Assembly (NCBI GenBank): GCA_002841685.1
Contig: PHAM01000002.1
Span: 1-56,535, forward strand
Reading direction: 5' to 3'
Length of the DNA stretch: 56,535 bases
DNA from: Elusimicrobia bacterium HGW-Elusimicrobia-2
Lineage (GTDB): Bacteria; CG03
Positions within the stretch are counted from its first letter, which is position 1; every line of letters begins with the position of its first letter. The position numbers and the translations under genes were made by a program. The notes beneath the pieces are model-generated. The model was given only the letters and a program-made list of their open reading frames with translations. It was not told the origin of the DNA and made no database searches. Below are positions 53,601 to 56,535 of the stretch, piece after piece.

Positions 53601-56535
53601 TCTTGATGACGGGAATGACCTTGATGTTCAGGTATGGGATGGTTCATCATGGGGGACAAGTGTTGAGGTTTCAGCAACGGTTGAGAGCGATGCAAAAAGG
53701 AGTTTTGATGTTGAATGGGAAGCAACTTCCGAACACAGGGGAATTGTTGTCTATGCCCAGAACAACTCCCAGGATTTAAGATATGGCACAATTGATGGCA
53801 AAACAGTAAATGATATAGACGGAAATTCTCTTGATGTTGATGACATAACTTCAGATGAACCCGATACGGTTCGGCTCTGCCCTGACCCTTATTCAGATGA
53901 TATATGGGCAATTTACAGTGTTGGACACACTGCCTCAACAGCAACAATCTGCGCTGAAAGATGGAAGGGAATTGCAGAAAGTTCCTGGGACGGAGCAAAA
54001 AAACTTACAACAACTTCCTATGAATCAGACCCTTATGAAAATTTTTCAATTGCCTACGGAACATATCCGGCGCCCCCTGCCGCTGATACAACGCCGCCGT
54101 GCGCGATAAGTAATCTGACGGCGATTGCGGGAAGCGACGACGGCGAGGTGACTTTAACATGGACGGCTCCGGGCGACGACGGTGCGGGCGGAAATGTTTC
54201 AGGCGGGCTTTACAGGATTAAGGCCGCGACATACAACATAACTTCGGCGAATTTTGGTTCGGTGGCAAACAACGGCTATTACAGTTTCACTGTTGATGTT
54301 TCAACGTCTTATAATACGCAGGGAACAGAACATTCATACGGTTTTACCGGCTTATATCCGGGAACGACTTATTATTTCGCGATGAAATTGAGGGACGAAA
54401 ATGCGGCCAACTGGGCTTCGTGGTCTGATACGGCAAGTTCCTCGGATACCGCCCCCGCGCAGGACCTTGCCCCTCCCGCTCCGTCAAATCTGACAGTACA
54501 GCCCGGGCAGAATAAAATATCACTGACCTGGACGGAAGTGACCGGCGAACCTGACCTTGACTATTACAAGATTTACAGGGATTCCTCCACTCCTTACAAT
54601 TACGCCGATGCCTATACAATCACGGTGGATACAGGCAATTCGTCTTATCTGGACACAGGCCTTTCAAATACGGTGACATATTATTACAAAATGACGGTTG
54701 TTGACCTGGGCGATTCCGGAAACGGACTTTTCAGCCATGCGAGAGAAAGCGCTTTTTCAAATGAAAAAAGCACCAGTCCTCTGGGCGAAATGCTGACGCC
54801 CGAGGCGTTTCTTGTTTATTTTGCGAGTTCCACTAACCAGGTTTTGAGGGAAACACCGCAGTGCGGTTCATGGAGCGGTTCTTCATGGGCGTCAGGATAC
54901 GATGTAAAGAGAATTACGCAGACGGCGACCGGATGGTATGTCGTGAAAAAATGTCCGACGGCGGACAAATGGATGTTTGGCATTCAGGACTCGGCGAAAG
55001 TTCTGAATGTGATGATTTACGATGAGACAGCGAAAGAGTGGTCGGCGCCGAAGAAATTGACAACGAATATTTCTTATGCCGGCAGCCGCGGTTTTGATAT
55101 TGAATTTGAACAGCAGTCAGGAAGGGCGGTTATCGTCTATAAAGACGCGAATACTAAAATTCCTCAGGCGGTTACCTGGACGGACACGGGCGGCTGGGGA
55201 ACGGCTTTCGCGTTAAGCATTTCAACTAACGGCGCGGGATATGTCGCCTGGCTGGAACTTATACCCAAGCCAAATTCCAATGATATGCTGCTTATGATAA
55301 GCGACAGCTACAAAGATTTGTCCGCCCATGTCTGGTTTGCTACTTCAACGCAAACAGGTTCAAGCATACTGCTTGATACAGAACTTGAAACGTATGGACA
55401 GAGTTGTTTTGACGGCGCTTATGAAATGCAGTCGGGTGACGCTATGGTCGCCTGGGATAATGATACCGGTCAGATTAGATACCGCATCTTAAGCGGTAGT
55501 TCGTGGGGCGCAGAGCAACCCGGTCCTCAGAATATTGGCGTTGATATTTGGTGGGTGCGGCTTGTTTCTGACCCAAAAAGCGACGCTATGATTTTGGGGA
55601 CTCTTGATGGAGCAACCCCTTTTGATATAAATGTTTCATCGTGGAACGGAACGAATTGGGGTACGACGACAGAAGTGGAAGCCAGCGCTTCTGTTTCCAC
55701 GACGAGGCCTTTTGATATCGCATGGGAAACAAGTTCAGGTGACGGCCTTGTCGTATTTAATGACGGCACATCTGTTCCGAAAGCAAGAAGATTGAGCGCG
55801 GGCGTCTGGGACGGGGCTGACACTTCGGCTTCCGATGTTGCCGCCGCTCCCTGCTGCGTTCAACTGGTTTCCGATAACAACACCGACGATATTATGCTTG
55901 TCACCTGCAACGCGGACGCCACGCCGGACATTTATGTTCAGAAATGGGACGGCTCGTCAAATTCTTTCGGTTCGGCGGCGCTGATTACAGACAATTCTTC
56001 AAATAAAAATGGTTCGGCTTATTCGCACAATTTCGCGGCAGCGTATCCTTATGTTCAGCCTACTGATAACACCGCTCCCGCGGCAATTACGACGCTTTCG
56101 GCGTCAACACGCACGCTGACGGGCGAGGTGGCTCTGTCCTGGGAAGCTCCGGGAGACGATAGCTGGACGGGAGAGCTCGGCGCTTCCGATGATGTGGCGC
56201 GGTTTGCGATCCAGTATGCGACATACACAGAAGTGTCGTGGAGTAAAGACAGCGCCGATGTCACAATAGACACATACACGGTGACACCGTACGATATACA
56301 GTCATATGACTTTTCCCTTAACAGCGAGACGACTTATTATTTCAGGATATGGACGAGGGATGAGGCCAGCGCCGGAAACTGGTCGGATATATCGGTCGGG
56401 GCGACGGTGTGGTGCAGAATTGCTCCGGCGGCGGTTACGGCGCTTTCGTCGCTTGCTGAAGACAACGGCGATGTTCAGCTTTCGTGGATCGCGCCGGGCG
56501 ACGACGGCACGACGGGAAGCATTTCGGACGGTCAA
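47599..56535 (+). CDS. Giant secreted repeat protein, at least 2979 residues, running off the window
   Basis: A single open frame from ATG 47599 (GGAAGGTGG upstream) to the last base. The N-terminus has about 37 unusual residues (MNKLAESRTERFEAANADFR...) before a signal segment (VTGVLITFIFIALMPAKGFA). Domains: DOMON/CBM9-like about 70-200 (IDASLADWADDE), 853-1110 (VDGNPADWG) and 1229-1480 (IDGNIGDWG); a lamin-tail-like domain near 266 (NEYVQLYNPNDEPIYLSNL); FnIII-like domains throughout (TYYWRV, TYYFRIW); and two blocks of paired 100-residue repeats (about 1730-2155 and 2400-2820). One FnIII module is nearly shared with the other giant protein. No catalytic domain is seen in this part. It is probably a surface or matrix protein. 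Confidence 0.88.
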   Translation, partial: MNKLAESRTERFEAANADFRACLAHFGLGFTYLFRSVWNIRRGGKHLVTGVLITFIFIALMPAKGFATTNNTITIDASLADWADDEKLGTSFGQFYFTWDANNFYFAYNKGETFNADPDVVWIYISTVTPTSTAGTFTSVDWSGTHTLPFRAGYVYLFRPNNEYKTYRNWTGSAWSGDWAGTAATSQNYGAGIVEIKIPRTDIGSPSNIRVTLYITNGSNNYVFGTTPRENPNGATGRIMGLSWYYPSAGASGVFPNLMRYRYPGVVIADICHDAGAAANEYVQLYNPNDEPIYLSNLQSHHGLSPGIVFYLMRWNASTAQTVNIATVVSTNTVRSRGFSLIGAGTLPISADITGTSNMAFDGSNDAAVISYSNQSTAANRADPTLSTNVDKVGWGAPSANGIETTAISVFASDNSIQRKAWSTTTSSAAMVVGGADEYAAHFTDTHDNSNDFVTIVGSWTPRNSTSPREGFLGNCWHIPDNTDDLGVSMRDPVTGIQLNTPTTFYAGNQFQGAGNPGDMSGGKVYYKSITETNWQESALSYYSTSGNNKFWKTIITNSYAAGTTVQYYIDVNYADSHDTTNLYWTNSLARRSYEIFISSNNPYSFVVAAGGAGNTAPNDPLGLNQWDASTTTIISTGSWISNTYNQTGLSLSVKMSDPDSSETLYPIIEYKPIVTAFTGVTLTTGTGVSYSGTAVIGTITVTGLTTNTSYHWRARVYDGDDVSGWISFPYNVGQAETESDFGCDTSSPTNVGCSKPADGAYNLNTSTSLTALTAADGGSGVDQYSFEVSTASSFDKPGDIDSGWTTSPYSPPGLAQSTTYYWRVKAKDNVGNESPWRGEADTAGYRKFITAAKIVDGNPADWGNYSGSQLDNSSLMSGTEWVWKDKEWDERQDVDTATDDHFEFKEWRMWSDDTDLYFLVRFTGDITDTLYPYVAISIDTNTASTGMNWTADDSGVTMGVEYGRAGDTYHYPEHNLIVHHTNSGLAVQIEQYKESAAAWAAPATHGGGANFLSADNDVLEFKIARSDIGLDGSKTARFTFSLYAEAQLAGEWWATDDNTTDSNGINMPPDALDTMSIIRMSDGSNTYNDNYGSMNANDEDINDSDLDFWVELSFDASGIVANNEPTAPNTAVSPANASKIFDTTPEISWSGATDGDADDITSYLLLVDTDTTFYTPHTYKVNVSETGSFTVPSPLAGDKTYYWRVYTRDKQGDLSPVSTTWSFYVKGRTIDGNIGDWGSETPSVVNASTIDTAKNEYVWRDKIGESRTVSADPASNFDIEEIRITANDTYIYFLIKSADITGIDIPHFAISIDTDTSLTDSQLPWIDDDSTATGSMGLGDEYSQKIRAERNIVICSSEAATTRVFLYADDGSSWYVPVSGDWEACASEPNNVFEFKIKRSDICLDNAKTFRFALASADNVIGNPQTIDTTEDYNPDSLDSMSIVRISTGSGTGQYHSDPANDLNAWDEEISDSDIDFWCQLSISADGTLSNNAPDVEASNPSPADNGKYSTDAKPPLSWTPGSDSDSGDYVTSYLLEFATHTDLGSNLGGAGEYGYRVNIGSSTSPSWTIPNDLKNDLTYYWRVFSRDACGTLSASPGVWSVKVDSVAPSAITALSALTGDSGGEVNLSWTATGDNDLSGALPAGSNFRIEYASWTAVVWSTNTATSGAGSYITISTAVSAGTICSRTVDSLTEGVTYYFRIWTADEIPNWSAISNAATAYAYVTPPAPPPDDGAMVVYYSTLSAVANIPQYRTLTEGTTTWSSVASANSVGHLVRYWQVLRNSPRENVKLLATLDHGDDLQTQRWTSSGWGTVQDIDLNVGGHAKRCFDLCYEHNSGDALLVYYDGTDTTPHYQTLAKGQSAWVDHGAVSPYEISGAPTWIRLESRLGSDAILLAAQDVNADLFAMLWDGSGWLQVSSTTLTTSLSHTNQCFDVACEYQSGNFMVVYGTPTVSVKYRRLLSGTTSWEAEGGLADADAAVRWVKLASEKRAGSNYIICGNLDDGNDLDVQVWDGSSWGTSVEVSATVESDAKRSFDVEWEATSEHRGIVVYAQNNSQDLRYGTIDGKTVNDIDGNSLDVDDITSDEPDTVRLCPDPYSDDIWAIYSVGHTASTATICAERWKGIAESSWDGAKKLTTTSYESDPYENFSIAYGTYPAPPAADTTPPCAISNLTAIAGSDDGEVTLTWTAPGDDGAGGNVSGGLYRIKAATYNITSANFGSVANNGYYSFTVDVSTSYNTQGTEHSYGFTGLYPGTTYYFAMKLRDENAANWASWSDTASSSDTAPAQDLAPPAPSNLTVQPGQNKISLTWTEVTGEPDLDYYKIYRDSSTPYNYADAYTITVDTGNSSYLDTGLSNTVTYYYKMTVVDLGDSGNGLFSHARESAFSNEKSTSPLGEMLTPEAFLVYFASSTNQVLRETPQCGSWSGSSWASGYDVKRITQTATGWYVVKKCPTADKWMFGIQDSAKVLNVMIYDETAKEWSAPKKLTTNISYAGSRGFDIEFEQQSGRAVIVYKDANTKIPQAVTWTDTGGWGTAFALSISTNGAGYVAWLELIPKPNSNDMLLMISDSYKDLSAHVWFATSTQTGSSILLDTELETYGQSCFDGAYEMQSGDAMVAWDNDTGQIRYRILSGSSWGAEQPGPQNIGVDIWWVRLVSDPKSDAMILGTLDGATPFDINVSSWNGTNWGTTTEVEASASVSTTRPFDIAWETSSGDGLVVFNDGTSVPKARRLSAGVWDGADTSASDVAAAPCCVQLVSDNNTDDIMLVTCNADATPDIYVQKWDGSSNSFGSAALITDNSSNKNGSAYSHNFAAAYPYVQPTDNTAPAAITTLSASTRTLTGEVALSWEAPGDDSWTGELGASDDVARFAIQYATYTEVSWSKDSADVTIDTYTVTPYDIQSYDFSLNSETTYYFRIWTRDEASAGNWSDISVGATVWCRIAPAAVTALSSLAEDNGDVQLSWIAPGDDGTTGSISDGQ
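52790..56060 (+). repeat. Two blocks of about 100-residue propeller-like protein repeats
   Basis: Each unit has FD(V/I)..E..SG...VVY.D, then a D..ML..T.D...D..V..WDGS.WG strand pair. The FD motifs fall at 53083, 53395 and 53701 (block 1) and 55090, 55405 and 55708 (block 2), spacing 303-315 bases. FnIII domains (54090-54780) separate the blocks. Confidence 0.75.

Noticed and set aside
52790-56060. CRISPR-like or tandem DNA repeat
   Set aside because: The periodicity is at protein level (about 100 residues) with divergent DNA, and the reading frame is unbroken.

Overview
The window comes from an uncultured Gram-negative bacterium. It carries outer-membrane beta-barrels, lipoproteins, PorV/PorQ-like (UPF0164) proteins and secreted proteins with FlgD/Ig-type C-terminal domains. 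This mix suggests a candidate-phylum lineage (Elusimicrobiota/Omnitrophota-like), but the placement is inference only. I see no rRNA, tRNA or CRISPR array. Almost every gene is on the plus strand.

Layout. (1) 1-2100: a Na/phosphate symporter between copies of a dispersed repeat. (2) 2147-5842: a LacI-family regulator with its own promoter and palindromic operator, then a secreted CBM48-GH13 alpha-amylase. (3) 6024-16343: secreted proteins, including a 2602-residue multidomain protein with an embedded GH13 domain, and a minus-strand pair of very small membrane proteins (6890-7182). (4) 16785-44025: a near-continuous array of about 20 genes with overlapping or closely spaced ends. It encodes FlgD-tailed exoproteins, PorV-like proteins, outer-membrane barrels, CBM48 lipoproteins, a MalK/F/G/E-type ABC importer, a second CBM48-GH13 amylase, a glycogen-debranching enzyme and two diguanylate cyclases. 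(5) 44032-47182: regulators (CRP-like site, HTH-receiver protein, MerR fragment) and accessory genes (ORF6N fragment, DUF1016 nuclease, small membrane proteins). (6) 47599 to the window end: a single uninterrupted reading frame of at least 2979 codons encoding a giant secreted repeat protein.

Regions 2-4 read as a starch/glycogen utilisation locus. Surface and periplasmic amylases and stand-alone CBM48 lipoproteins bind and cut alpha-glucan. Oligosaccharides enter by the ABC importer and a debranching enzyme acts inside. It is analogous to a Bacteroides Sus system but has no SusC/SusD here; PorV-like and CBM48-barrel proteins occupy that part of the layout.

The most unusual signal is a family of short inverted-repeat elements related to a REP-associated tyrosine transposase (RAYT) unit at 28749-29492. 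Their arms carry GGACGGAGGTAATT and its complement. At least five secreted or outer-membrane proteins take their start region and signal peptide (ending in LITSVPIF or LITSVPFF) from the right half of such an element, and a sixth copy makes an orphan signal-peptide-like ORF. The left arm carries the Shine-Dalgarno sequence, so the element looks like a mobile translation-start plus secretion-signal cassette. A second unusual feature is a pair of minus-strand cassettes (46816-47545) flanked by three copies of the 5' end of the giant gene.
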